Source: Betaproteobacteria bacterium (GTDB lineage Bacteria; Pseudomonadota; Gammaproteobacteria; Burkholderiales; SG8-39). From it: a DNA stretch of 6,033 nt. The DNA lies in contig JAABQT010000109.1 in the NCBI GenBank assembly GCA_011391295.1, forward strand, positions 1-6,033. The letters are read 5' to 3'. The notes beneath the pieces were generated by a model. The model was not told where the DNA came from. It searched no databases and saw only the letters and a list, made by a program, of their open reading frames with translations. A program made the position numbers and the translations under genes. Of the stretch, positions 1-5,890 are shown piece by piece; positions within the stretch are counted from its first letter, which is position 1, and each line of letters opens with the position of its first letter.

Positions 1-1615
1 GGCCGCGATTGGTGTACTTCTTCGCGATCGAGATCACCAGGCGCAGGTTGGCCTCGGTCATCTCGCGCTTGGCGCGGCGCGCCTTCGCCTCGCCCGTGGA
101 CATCTGCTTGTTGATTTCCTTCAGCTCGCGGATCGGGATGCCCATCTTCGTCTGCACCGCCAGGATCTTGCCCAGCAACTCGAGGATCGAGGGCTCCAGG
201 CGCACCAGCTGCTCGCTCCACGCGTGCCCTGCATTGAGCTCCGAGGACAGCCAGCGCTTGGAACCTTCGGTGCCGACGAACACCTTGATGAAGTGCTGGC
301 GCGGCATCTGCGCCTTGTGCACCGAAATGTCGTGGATCTGGCGCTCGTGGCTGCGGATGTTGTCCACCAGGCTGCGCACGCTGTCGCACAGCCGCTCGAC
401 CGTGCGCGCGGTGAAGCGGATGGTCATCAGCTCGGTGGAGATCTGATCGCGCACGCGCAGGTAATCCTTGTCCTTGGACCCTTTGCTCTCCAGGATGCGC
501 ATTTTTTTCTCGAACAAGCGCCGGATGCGGGCGAACTTTTCCAGCGCTTCGTTGCGCAGCGCCAGCAGGCTCGCCCTCTGCGCCGCGCCGTCGTCCTCCT
601 CGGTGTCGCCTTCCTCCTCCTCGATCTGCTCTTCCTCCTCTTCCTCGCTCGGGGGCTCGGCATTTTTCTTCTGGTCGAACTCGGCCTTGGCGTTCGGATC
701 GATGAGGCCGTCCACCACCTCGTCGATGCGCAGTTCCTCCTTGTCCACTTTTTCGGCCAGGTCGAGGATCTCGCGCACCGTGGTCGGGCAGGCGCTGATC
801 GCCTGGATCATGTGGCGCAGGCCCTCTTCGATGCGCTTGGCGATCTCGATCTCGCCCTCGCGTGTCAGCAGCTCCACCGAGCCCATCTCGCGCATGTACA
901 TGCGCACCGGGTCGGTGGTGCGGCCGAACTCCGAGTCCACCGTGGACAGCGCCGCCTCCGCCTGCTCCTCGACGTCCTCGTCGGTGGAGGCGACCGGCGC
1001 GGTCTCGGCGGTGATCAGCAGCGTTTCCTGGTCGGGCGCCTGGTCGTAGACCTGGATGCCCATGTCGCCGAAGGTCGAGATGATGGCTTCGATCTGCTCG
1101 GCGTCCACCAGGTCGTCGGGCAGGTGATCGTTGATTTCGGCGTAGGTGAGGAAGCCGCGATCCTTGCCGAGCTTGATCAGCGTCTTGAGGCGCATGCGGC
1201 GCGTCTCGGAGTCCTCCTTGGGCATCACGGCCATCGCCGCGAGCCACTCCTCCTTCTTCGTCTTGCGCCCCGGACGGCCGCGGCTCGCCTTCGCCTTCAA
1301 TCCCTCGGCGAGCTTGGCTTCGAGCTGCTCGAGCGCCGCCTTGGCGCTCTTGATGGTGGGCTTCTTCGGCTTTTCGCCGGGCTTCGCGGCGGCGGGCGCC
1401 TTGGCCAGCTTCGCCTGTTTCGCCGGCTTGGCGCGCTTGGCGGGCTTTACGTGCTTGAGCGCCTTGGCTTTTTTCGCGACCGGTCGCGCCTTGGCGGCCG
1501 GCCGGGGCCTGGCACGGGCGACTGCCGTCTTCTTCTTCAACACCTTGACCGGTTTGGCCTTTTTTCCTGGCTTGCGGGAGAGTTTCGGTTTGGATTTGCG
1601 TTTCGCTTTGGCCAT
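1..1615 (-). CDS. rpoD: RNA polymerase primary sigma factor RpoD (sigma-70), 3' end missing
   Basis: Primary sigma factor that directs core RNA polymerase to housekeeping promoters. The visible 538 codons hold, in order: a lysine/alanine-rich tail (residues 1-90), an AT-hook-like RGRPGRK (112-118), region 1.1 (about 135-215, with MRLKTLIKLGK starting at 141), region 1.2 (about 235-268, with DPVRMYMREMG), a non-conserved region with an acidic run at 324-342, and region 2.1 ending in ISIAKKYTNRG. The window edge cuts the gene there, so regions 2.2 to 4.2 (-10 and -35 recognition) are not visible. The ATG start is preceded by GAGG with a 5-nt spacer; no in-frame start was seen just upstream. It is the last gene of the rpsU-yqeY-dnaG-rpoD block, 68 bp after the dnaG stop. 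The region 1.1 and 2.1 sequences make the primary sigma assignment very secure, and an alternative sigma factor is unlikely because region 1.1 is present. Confidence 0.97.
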   Translation of the reverse strand, partial: MAKAKRKSKPKLSRKPGKKAKPVKVLKKKTAVARARPRPAAKARPVAKKAKALKHVKPAKRAKPAKQAKLAKAPAAAKPGEKPKKPTIKSAKAALEQLEAKLAEGLKAKASRGRPGRKTKKEEWLAAMAVMPKEDSETRRMRLKTLIKLGKDRGFLTYAEINDHLPDDLVDAEQIEAIISTFGDMGIQVYDQAPDQETLLITAETAPVASTDEDVEEQAEAALSTVDSEFGRTTDPVRMYMREMGSVELLTREGEIEIAKRIEEGLRHMIQAISACPTTVREILDLAEKVDKEELRIDEVVDGLIDPNAKAEFDQKKNAEPPSEEEEEEQIEEEEGDTEEDDGAAQRASLLALRNEALEKFARIRRLFEKKMRILESKGSKDKDYLRVRDQISTELMTIRFTARTVERLCDSVRSLVDNIRSHERQIHDISVHKAQMPRQHFIKVFVGTEGSKRWLSSELNAGHAWSEQLVRLEPSILELLGKILAVQTKMGIPIRELKEINKQMSTGEAKARRAKREMTEANLRLVISIAKKYTNRG

Positions 1616-1650
1616 GCTCGCCTCATGCTTGCCCGATCCTGCCAGGCCGG

Positions 1651-1681
1651 AAAAAAGTGGGCGATTCTACCCTAATCCGCC
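1651..1681 (-). terminator. Weak terminator-like hairpin between dnaG and rpoD
   Basis: On the minus strand GGCGGATT (1674-1681) can pair with AATCGCC (1660-1666) as seven base pairs with one bulged G and a 7-nt loop. A 3-nt spacer and a run of six T (1651-1656) follow. This has the shape of a weak intrinsic terminator. Complete termination is not expected because rpoD lies directly downstream. It could reduce readthrough, or mark a processing site comparable to the known RNase E cleavage between dnaG and rpoD in E. coli. The stem is short, so a chance match is possible. Confidence 0.3.
1664..1669 (-). promoter_or_regulatory. Possible internal rpoD promoter (-10 element TAGAAT)
   Basis: TAGAAT on the minus strand matches five of six bases of the sigma-70 -10 consensus and lies in the dnaG-rpoD gap. 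Initiation would fall near 1657, giving a leader of about 40 nt before the rpoD ATG. No good -35 hexamer is present at 16 to 18 bp spacing, so this is tentative. The element overlaps the loop and stem of the hairpin at 1651-1681. The same GGGTAGAATC context recurs upstream of plsY. Confidence 0.3.
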
Positions 1682-1683
1682 TC

Positions 1684-3447
1684 TCAGGACCGCTGGGCTT
1701 TGAGTTGATGCAGCTCTTTGACCCGCCGGTTCAACTCGGCGTTCAACGCCGGATCGGCGCCGATGCGCCCCTTGAGCGTGTCGATTTCCCGGTGCATGCG
1801 GCGGATGCGCAGCGCAATCTGCGCCTGGCCGAACTCCTGCGCCGCCGATTCCGGCGTATCGCCCTGCTCGATGCTGGCGGCCTGCGCCCGGAACACCACC
1901 TGCTCGAACCCGGTGCCCTGGTAGCGCTCCACCAGCACCGCGCCGCTCAGCTGCGCGCCACCCGCAACGTCTGCCGCGATCGACTTCAGCGCGGCGGCCT
2001 CCGGCGTTTCCGGGTCCAGCAGCTCGACTTCCAGCGCCTCGGCGAGTGCCGGATGCATCACCACGCAGCGCAGCAGGTGCTGCTCCTCCGACCTGGGGAT
2101 CACGCTCGCCACGCCGGCCACCCTGTGCATCGCCGGCCGCTGCGTCCTTTGCGCACCTTCCGGCGCGAAATAACTCTCCGCGTTCCCGGGCGCGATGCGG
2201 GCCAGTTGCGCGATGGCCTGGATCAGCTGCTGGCGCAGGGCGGGCGCAACAATCTGCTGCACGTGGCGTTTCGCCGACGACTGGAACCCGGCGCGCCCTT
2301 CCGCGGTGTCGAGCTCCGATTGCGCGCGCAGTTCGCCGAGCAAGAAACCGGTGAGGGTCTGCGACTCCGCGACCAGGCGCTCGAACTTTTCCTTGCCCTG
2401 GGCGCGCACGTAGCTGTCGGGATCCTCGCCCTCGGGCAGAAACAGGAAGCGGATCGGGTTGGCGTCGCTGGCGAGCGGCAGGCTCACCTCGAGCGCGCGC
2501 CACGCGGCCTTGCGCCCGGCGGCGTCGCCGTCGAAGCAGAACACCAGTTCGGCGCCGTTCTCGCGCAATTCGCGCAGCAGCTTGGTGACGTGCACCGGCG
2601 TGGTCGCCGTGCCCAGTGTCGCCACCGCGTAGCCCACGCCATGCTGCGCCAGCGCCACCACGTCCATGTAGCCCTCGACCACCAGCGCGCGCCTGGCCTC
2701 GTGCATCGCGCCGCGCGCGTGCCCCAGGCCGTAGATCTCCTGGCCTTTCTGGAACAGCGGCGTCTCGGGCGAGTTCAGGTATTTCGGCTCGCCCGCGCCC
2801 AGCACGCGCCCGCCGAAACCGACCACCGTGTCGCGCCGGTTGAAGATCGGGTACATGACGCGGTCGCGGAACCGGTCGTAGCGCTTGCCCTCGCTCTCGA
2901 TCACCAGCCCGCACTCGACCAGTCCCGGGTTGTCGTAGTCCGGGAACGCACTCTTGAGCCCCTGCCAGTCGTGCGGCGCATAGCCGATGCCGAAGCGCGC
3001 GGCGATCTCCCCGCTGACGCCGCGCTGTTTCAGGTAGGCGATGGCCTGGGGCGATTTCTTCAGCTCGGCGCGGTAGTGCTCCATCGCCTTTTGCATCAGC
3101 GCGGCGAGGTCGGTCTCGCGTGCCTTGCGCTGCGCCTCCTGCGCAGTGCGCGGCTGCAATTCCGGGACCTGCATGCCCGCCGAGGAAGCGAGCTCCTTGA
3201 TGGCGTCGACGTAGCCCATGCCGCCATAGTCCATCAGGAAGCCGACCGCGTTGCCGTGCTTCTGGCAGCCGAAGCAGTGGTAGAACTGCTTGGCCGGGCT
3301 GACGGTGAAGGAAGGCGTCTTCTCGTCGTGGAACGGGCACAGCCCCATGAAATTGGCGCCGCCCTTTTTCAGCTGCACGTAGCGCCCGATCACGTCGACG
3401 ATGTCGATGCGATTGAGCAGGTCCTGCTTGAAAGAGTCCGGAATCAA
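1684..3447 (-). CDS. dnaG: DNA primase DnaG
   Basis: Synthesises RNA primers for the chromosomal replication fork, recruited by the DnaB helicase. The 587-residue product is close to the E. coli length (581). The zinc-binding domain has C37-x2-H40 and C58-x2-C61. The RNA polymerase basin follows (about 110-245, with YLNSPETPLFQKG at 223-235). The TOPRIM catalytic centre has VEGYMD (E258) and FDGDAAG (D306, D308). A helicase-binding C-terminal domain lies at about 450-587. The start is chosen as TTG at 3447 because family members begin at M-I-P-x-S-F. An in-frame TTG at 3477 would add ten residues encoded by the hairpin repeat and is less likely. No ATG or GTG is available near the conserved start, and no good Shine-Dalgarno sequence is visible, because the repeat at 3446-3496 occupies the whole gap after yqeY. 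All key catalytic residues seen in the family are present. Low translation would suit a low-copy protein. Confidence 0.97.
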   Translation of the reverse strand: MIPDSFKQDLLNRIDIVDVIGRYVQLKKGGANFMGLCPFHDEKTPSFTVSPAKQFYHCFGCQKHGNAVGFLMDYGGMGYVDAIKELASSAGMQVPELQPRTAQEAQRKARETDLAALMQKAMEHYRAELKKSPQAIAYLKQRGVSGEIAARFGIGYAPHDWQGLKSAFPDYDNPGLVECGLVIESEGKRYDRFRDRVMYPIFNRRDTVVGFGGRVLGAGEPKYLNSPETPLFQKGQEIYGLGHARGAMHEARRALVVEGYMDVVALAQHGVGYAVATLGTATTPVHVTKLLRELRENGAELVFCFDGDAAGRKAAWRALEVSLPLASDANPIRFLFLPEGEDPDSYVRAQGKEKFERLVAESQTLTGFLLGELRAQSELDTAEGRAGFQSSAKRHVQQIVAPALRQQLIQAIAQLARIAPGNAESYFAPEGAQRTQRPAMHRVAGVASVIPRSEEQHLLRCVVMHPALAEALEVELLDPETPEAAALKSIAADVAGGAQLSGAVLVERYQGTGFEQVVFRAQAASIEQGDTPESAAQEFGQAQIALRIRRMHREIDTLKGRIGADPALNAELNRRVKELHQLKAQRS

Positions 3448-3496
3448 ATGGGGACAGACCCCATTTGCCTGTTGCAAATGGGGTCTGTCCCCATTT
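3446..3496. repeat. Perfect 23-bp inverted repeat with 5-nt loop, probable dispersed palindromic element
   Basis: The stem arms are 3446-3468 and 3474-3496, with loop CTGTT at 3469-3473. Each arm is itself a smaller palindrome, AAATGGGG then five bases then CCCCATTT (3446-3466 with centre ACAGA, and 3476-3496 with centre TCTGT). The element begins one base after the yqeY stop codon and ends inside the dnaG TTG start codon, so it fills the gap exactly. From memory, AAATGGGG...CCCCATTT palindromes recur between genes in many proteobacterial genomes, resembling REP-like repeats mobilised by Y1-type (RAYT) transposases, but no transposase gene lies in this window. In mRNA it would form a very stable hairpin that could slow ribosomes, block exonucleases or hide the dnaG start. 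Neither direction shows a convincing U-tract for the dnaG transcript, so it is not called a terminator. Confidence 0.85.
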
Positions 3497-3943
3497 TTAC
3501 CCGCCTAGCTTGGCTTTCACAAGCCCGGAAACCCTGCCCATGTCGGCACGGCCGGCCAGGCGCGGCTTGAGCAGGGCCATCACCTTGCCCATGTCCTTGA
3601 CCCCGAGCGCCCCGGATTCGGCCACCGCGGCGGCCACCGCCTGCAGAACCTCGTCTTCGCCCATCTGTTGCGGCAGGTAGGCCGAGAGCACGCCGATCTC
3701 GAATTTCTCCTGGTCGGCCAGGTCCTGGCGCGCGGCCTTCTCGTACTGGGCGATGGACTCGCGGCGCTGCTTCAGCATCTTCTCGATGATGCCGAGCACG
3801 TCGGCATCCGAGAGCTCGACGCGCTCGTCCACTTCCTTTTGCTTCATGGCGGCGAGCAGCAGCCGCACGGCTGAGAGGCGCGCCGCGTCCTTGGCGCGCA
3901 TCGCCGCCTTCATGTCGTCGCTGACGCGTTGCTTGAGGGTCAT
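3497..3943 (-). CDS. yqeY: GatB/YqeY-domain protein
   Basis: Small 148-residue protein of the GatB/YqeY family, related to the C-terminal tRNA-interacting domain of the GatB subunit of tRNA-dependent amidotransferase. The physiological role of the free-standing protein is not firmly established, and a tRNA- or translation-linked function is inferred from the domain. Family features are the N-terminal LKQRVSDDMKAAMRAKD, the central SVRLL-like helix (LSAVRLLLAAMKQKEVD), EYLP-like ending of the helical half (LSAYLPQQM), and the C-terminal half with GVKDMGKVMALLKPRLAGRADMG. It starts at ATG 3943, which has GGAG five bases upstream. The frame stays open far upstream to about 5248, but that part is antisense to rpsU and tsaD and has no comparable ribosome site. 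It sits between rpsU and dnaG, as in many proteobacteria, and no separate promoter is visible, so it probably depends on readthrough of the hairpin after rpsU. Confidence 0.93.
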   Translation of the reverse strand: MTLKQRVSDDMKAAMRAKDAARLSAVRLLLAAMKQKEVDERVELSDADVLGIIEKMLKQRRESIAQYEKAARQDLADQEKFEIGVLSAYLPQQMGEDEVLQAVAAAVAESGALGVKDMGKVMALLKPRLAGRADMGRVSGLVKAKLGG

Positions 3944-3954
3944 GGGGGCTCCAG

Positions 3955-3988
3955 AAATGCAAACGCCCCGGCGCAATGCACCGGGGCG
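3955..3988 (-). terminator. GC-rich hairpin after rpsU, T1-like attenuator
   Basis: On the minus strand CGCCCCGG (3981-3988) pairs with CCGGGGCG (3964-3971) as an 8-bp all-GC stem with a 9-nt loop, followed by the interrupted T-tract TTTGCATTT (3955-3963). It lies 26 bp beyond the rpsU stop and before yqeY. In E. coli a partial terminator between rpsU and dnaG lets S21 be made in excess over primase and sigma factor; this hairpin occupies the equivalent place. The broken T-tract suggests incomplete termination, which the downstream genes would need. Confidence 0.7.
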
Positions 3989-4014
3989 CGGCAGGGGTTG
4001 CGGGGATTCGCGTC

Positions 4015-4227
4015 CTAGTACAGCTTCGCCGGCAGCATCTGGCTGCGCAGGCGCTTGTGATGGCGCTTCACCGCGGCCGCGAGCTTGCGCTTGCGCTCCG
4101 AGGTCGGCTTCTCGTAGAACTCGCGGGCGCGCAGTTCGGTCAGCAGCCCGGTCTTCTCGACGGTGCGCTTGAAGCGGCGCATCGCCACTTCGAAGGGCTC
4201 GTTTTCCTTGACGCGTACGGTCGGCAT
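4015..4227 (-). CDS. rpsU: 30S ribosomal protein S21
   Basis: Small basic protein of the 30S subunit, located near the anti-Shine-Dalgarno end of 16S rRNA and needed for efficient initiation on natural mRNAs. The 70-residue product (E. coli 71) is full length. It carries the family pattern [18 protein letters not shown] near the N-terminus, [14 protein letters not shown] in the middle and a basic C-terminus ending LY. The ATG start has GGGG at 4235-4238, seven bases upstream, as a weak ribosome site. It is the first gene of the minus-strand block, with an extended -10 promoter about 30 bp upstream, and is followed by a partial terminator. It diverges from tsaD, and the two control regions overlap. 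Confidence 0.97.
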   Translation of the reverse strand: MPTVRVKENEPFEVAMRRFKRTVEKTGLLTELRAREFYEKPTSERKRKLAAAVKRHHKRLRSQMLPAKLY

Positions 4228-4235
4228 CCAATAAC
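4208..4235 (+). promoter_or_regulatory. Candidate tsaD promoter inside the rpsU 5' end
   Basis: TTGACG (4208-4213, five of six bases of the -35 consensus) is followed after 16 bp by AATAAC (4230-4235, four of six of the -10 consensus). Initiation would fall near 4242, giving a short leader that contains the AAAGGG sequence at 4248-4253. The -35 lies within the coding sequence of rpsU on the opposite strand. This is motif matching only. Confidence 0.4.
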
Positions 4236-4247
4236 CCCGAAATTCGG

Positions 4248-4253
4248 AAAGGG
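4248..4253 (+). promoter_or_regulatory. Shine-Dalgarno-like AAAGGG that favours an upstream tsaD start
   Basis: AAAGGG lies five bases before an in-frame TTG at 4259 but 23 bases before the GTG at 4277 where TsaD proteins normally begin. It is the only purine-rich ribosome-site candidate ahead of tsaD, so it leaves the tsaD start unsettled between these two codons. Confidence 0.4.
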
Positions 4254-4257
4254 CGAA

Positions 4258-4266
4258 ATTGTATCA
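4258..4266 (-). promoter_or_regulatory. Candidate rpsU promoter, extended -10 TGATACAAT
   Basis: The minus strand reads TG-A-TACAAT, an extended -10 element with five of six bases of the core hexamer. No good -35 hexamer is found at 16 to 18 bp, which fits an extended -10 promoter. Initiation near 4251 would give an rpsU leader of about 24 nt containing the GGGG ribosome-site candidate. It is probably the main promoter for rpsU, and by readthrough for yqeY, dnaG and rpoD. It overlaps the 5' end of tsaD. Confidence 0.5.
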
Positions 4267-4276
4267 GAATCCCCCC

Positions 4277-5293
4277 GTGCTGATCCTCGGAATCGAGACC
4301 TCCTGCGACGAAACCGGTGTGGCGCTGTACGACGCCGCCGCCGGGATACTGCTGGGCCACGTGGTGCACTCGCAGGTGGCGATGCACGAGGCTTACGGTG
4401 GCGTGGTGCCCGAGCTCGCCTCGCGCGACCATATCCGGCGTTTGGTGCCGCTCGCGCGCGGGCTGTTCGAGCGCGCCGGGCGCGCGCCGGGCGACCTCGG
4501 CGCGGTGGCCTACACGGAAGGACCGGGTCTCGCCGGCGCCCTGCTGGTGGGCGCTGCGTTCGCGCATGCGCTCGCCGCTGCGCTCGGCGTGCCGGCGATC
4601 GGCATCCACCACCTGGAAGGACACCTGCTCTCGCCGCTGCTCTCGGCGCGCCCGCCCGAATTCCCGTTCGTCGCCCTGCTGGTGTCGGGCGGACACACGC
4701 AACTGATGCGCGTCGACGGCGTCGGCCGCTATGAGCTCCTGGGCGAAACCCAGGACGACGCTGCCGGCGAAGCCTTCGACAAGACCGCAACGCTCCTCGG
4801 CCTGGGCTACCCGGGCGGCCCGGCGCTCTCGCAGCTCGCCGAGCGCGGGCAGGCGGGGCGCCACAATTTGCCGCGGCCGATGATTGCGAGCGGCGACCTG
4901 GAATTCAGCTTCAGCGGCTTGAAGACCGCGGTGCTGACACTGGTCAGGCGCGCCGAGGCGACCGAGCAGTTCCGCGCCGATGTGGCGCGCGCGTTCCAGG
5001 ACGCGATCGTGGAGGTGCTGGTGGCGAAATGCATGCTGGCGATGGAGCGCACGAATCTCACGCGCCTGGTGGTCGCCGGGGGCGTCGGCGCCAACAAGCA
5101 GTTGCGCGCGGCGCTCAACGCGCGCACGGCGTCCGCGGGGACCGAGGTCTACTACCCGGAACTGGAACTGTGCACCGACAACGGCGCGATGATCGCGCTC
5201 GCCGCGGCGCTGCGCATGCAGGCAGGTCTGGCCGCCGGAGGCGGACACGCCTTCACGGTGCGCCCGCGCTGGGATCTTGCGGCGCCGCGCTGA
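4277..5293 (+). CDS. tsaD: tRNA N6-adenosine threonylcarbamoyltransferase TsaD
   Basis: Catalytic ASKHA-fold subunit that, with TsaB and TsaE, transfers threonylcarbamoyl from TC-AMP to A37 of ANN-decoding tRNAs (t6A). The 338-residue product matches the E. coli length (337). Visible motifs are [17 protein letters not shown] (3-19), the signature [12 protein letters not shown] (41-52), metal-ligand histidines H112 and H116 in HLEGH, the nucleotide-binding VSGGHTQL (136-143), GEAFDKTA (164-171), FSFSGLKTA (210-218), [12 protein letters not shown] (266-277), and metal-ligand D301 in CTDNGAM. The start is set at GTG 4277 by family alignment; the TTG at 4259 would add MYQNPP and has the better ribosome site. 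The gene diverges from rpsU, as in many proteobacteria, and its last 41 bp overlap the antisense 3' end of plsY. Formerly named gcp or ygjD, as a supposed glycoprotease. Nothing appears missing or damaged. Confidence 0.97.
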   Translation: MLILGIETSCDETGVALYDAAAGILLGHVVHSQVAMHEAYGGVVPELASRDHIRRLVPLARGLFERAGRAPGDLGAVAYTEGPGLAGALLVGAAFAHALAAALGVPAIGIHHLEGHLLSPLLSARPPEFPFVALLVSGGHTQLMRVDGVGRYELLGETQDDAAGEAFDKTATLLGLGYPGGPALSQLAERGQAGRHNLPRPMIASGDLEFSFSGLKTAVLTLVRRAEATEQFRADVARAFQDAIVEVLVAKCMLAMERTNLTRLVVAGGVGANKQLRAALNARTASAGTEVYYPELELCTDNGAMIALAAALRMQAGLAAGGGHAFTVRPRWDLAAPR

Positions 5294-5873
5294 CTCTTGC
5301 GCCGAACCGGCCTTCTTGCCCCGCCAACAGGCGCCGGATGTTGTCCTTGTGGCGCCAGACGAGCAGCAGCGCGATGGCGAGCACGCAGGCTGCCTGCACG
5401 CCTGCGCCGTAGAACACGATGGTGAACACCACGGCGAACGCCGCCGAGATCAGCGCGGCGAGCGAGGAGTAGCGCAAGAACACCGCGATCATGACCCAGG
5501 TGGCGATGGTGCCCAGGCCGATGCGCCAGTCGAGTCCGAGCAATGCGCCCGCCGCCGTCGCCACGCCCTTGCCGCCGTGGAAACGGTGCCACAGCGGGAA
5601 CAGGTGGCCGAGGAACACGGCGAGCGCCGCGAATGCGGCAGCTCCGGGCGCGAACATTGCGGCAAGCCACACCGCGAGCCAGCCTTTGCCGCCGTCGCCC
5701 AGGAGCGTCAGCGCCGCCACTGCCCTTTTTCCAGTACGCAGCACGTTGGTCGCGCCCGGGTTGCCCGAACCGTAGCTGCGCGGATCGGGCAGCGCGAACA
5801 GCCGGCTCAGCACGATGGCGAAGGACACCGAGCCGATCAGGTAGGCGCCGAGGACCACCAGGGCGGTCTGCAT
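5253..5873 (-). CDS. plsY: Acyl-phosphate:glycerol-3-phosphate acyltransferase PlsY
   Basis: Integral inner-membrane enzyme that acylates glycerol-3-phosphate from acyl-phosphate (made by PlsX), the first step of phospholipid synthesis. The 206-residue product has the usual length (E. coli YgiH 205). Hydrophobic membrane segments lie near 3-25, 52-72, 75-95, 107-132, 138-157 and 158-173. The three family motifs are present: [14 protein letters not shown] (33-46), [18 protein letters not shown] (89-106) and [14 protein letters not shown] (174-187). The ATG at 5873 begins the typical hydrophobic N-terminus; an in-frame ATG at 5906 would add a polar 11-residue leader and overlap the divergent promoter region, so it is less likely. 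No Shine-Dalgarno sequence precedes ATG 5873, but a -10-like TAGAAT lies seven bases before it. The last 14 codons, including the stop, are antisense to tsaD; this tail lies beyond the conserved motifs. Confidence 0.96.
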   Translation of the reverse strand: MQTALVVLGAYLIGSVSFAIVLSRLFALPDPRSYGSGNPGATNVLRTGKRAVAALTLLGDGGKGWLAVWLAAMFAPGAAAFAALAVFLGHLFPLWHRFHGGKGVATAAGALLGLDWRIGLGTIATWVMIAVFLRYSSLAALISAAFAVVFTIVFYGAGVQAACVLAIALLLVWRHKDNIRRLLAGQEGRFGARVSAAPQDPSAGAP

Positions 5874-5880
5874 GGCGCGG

Positions 5881-5886
5881 ATTCTA
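5881..5886 (-). promoter_or_regulatory. Candidate plsY -10 element TAGAAT, possibly leaderless mRNA
   Basis: TAGAAT on the minus strand (five of six consensus bases) lies seven bases before the plsY ATG, so initiation would fall at or within a few bases of the start codon. No clear -35 is seen at normal spacing. This fits the absence of a Shine-Dalgarno sequence ahead of plsY. Confidence 0.4.
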
Positions 5887-5890
5887 CCCG

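Noticed and set aside
224..1675. Long plus-strand open frame of 483 codons opposite rpoD
   Set aside because: Antisense shadow of a clearly conserved rpoD in G+C-rich DNA; the translation is low-complexity Leu/Arg/Gly with no recognisable domain.
3446..3496. The inverted repeat as an intrinsic terminator of the minus-strand operon
   Set aside because: On the minus strand the stem is followed by GATTCC, not a T-tract. The T-run at 3494-3498 would only serve plus-strand transcription, where no gene ends.
1657..3570. Plus-strand open frame of 637 codons opposite dnaG
   Set aside because: Antisense shadow of dnaG. Its His/Arg/Leu/Ala-rich translation matches no family I know, and it runs through the repeat.
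4237..4247. Small palindrome CCGAA-A-TTCGG in the rpsU leader
   Set aside because: Five-base arms around a single base are too short to support an operator or hairpin claim without comparative data.
3944..5248. Upstream in-frame extension of yqeY to an ATG at 5248
   Set aside because: This part is antisense to rpsU and tsaD. The true yqeY start at 3943 has a GGAG ribosome site and matches the family N-terminus.
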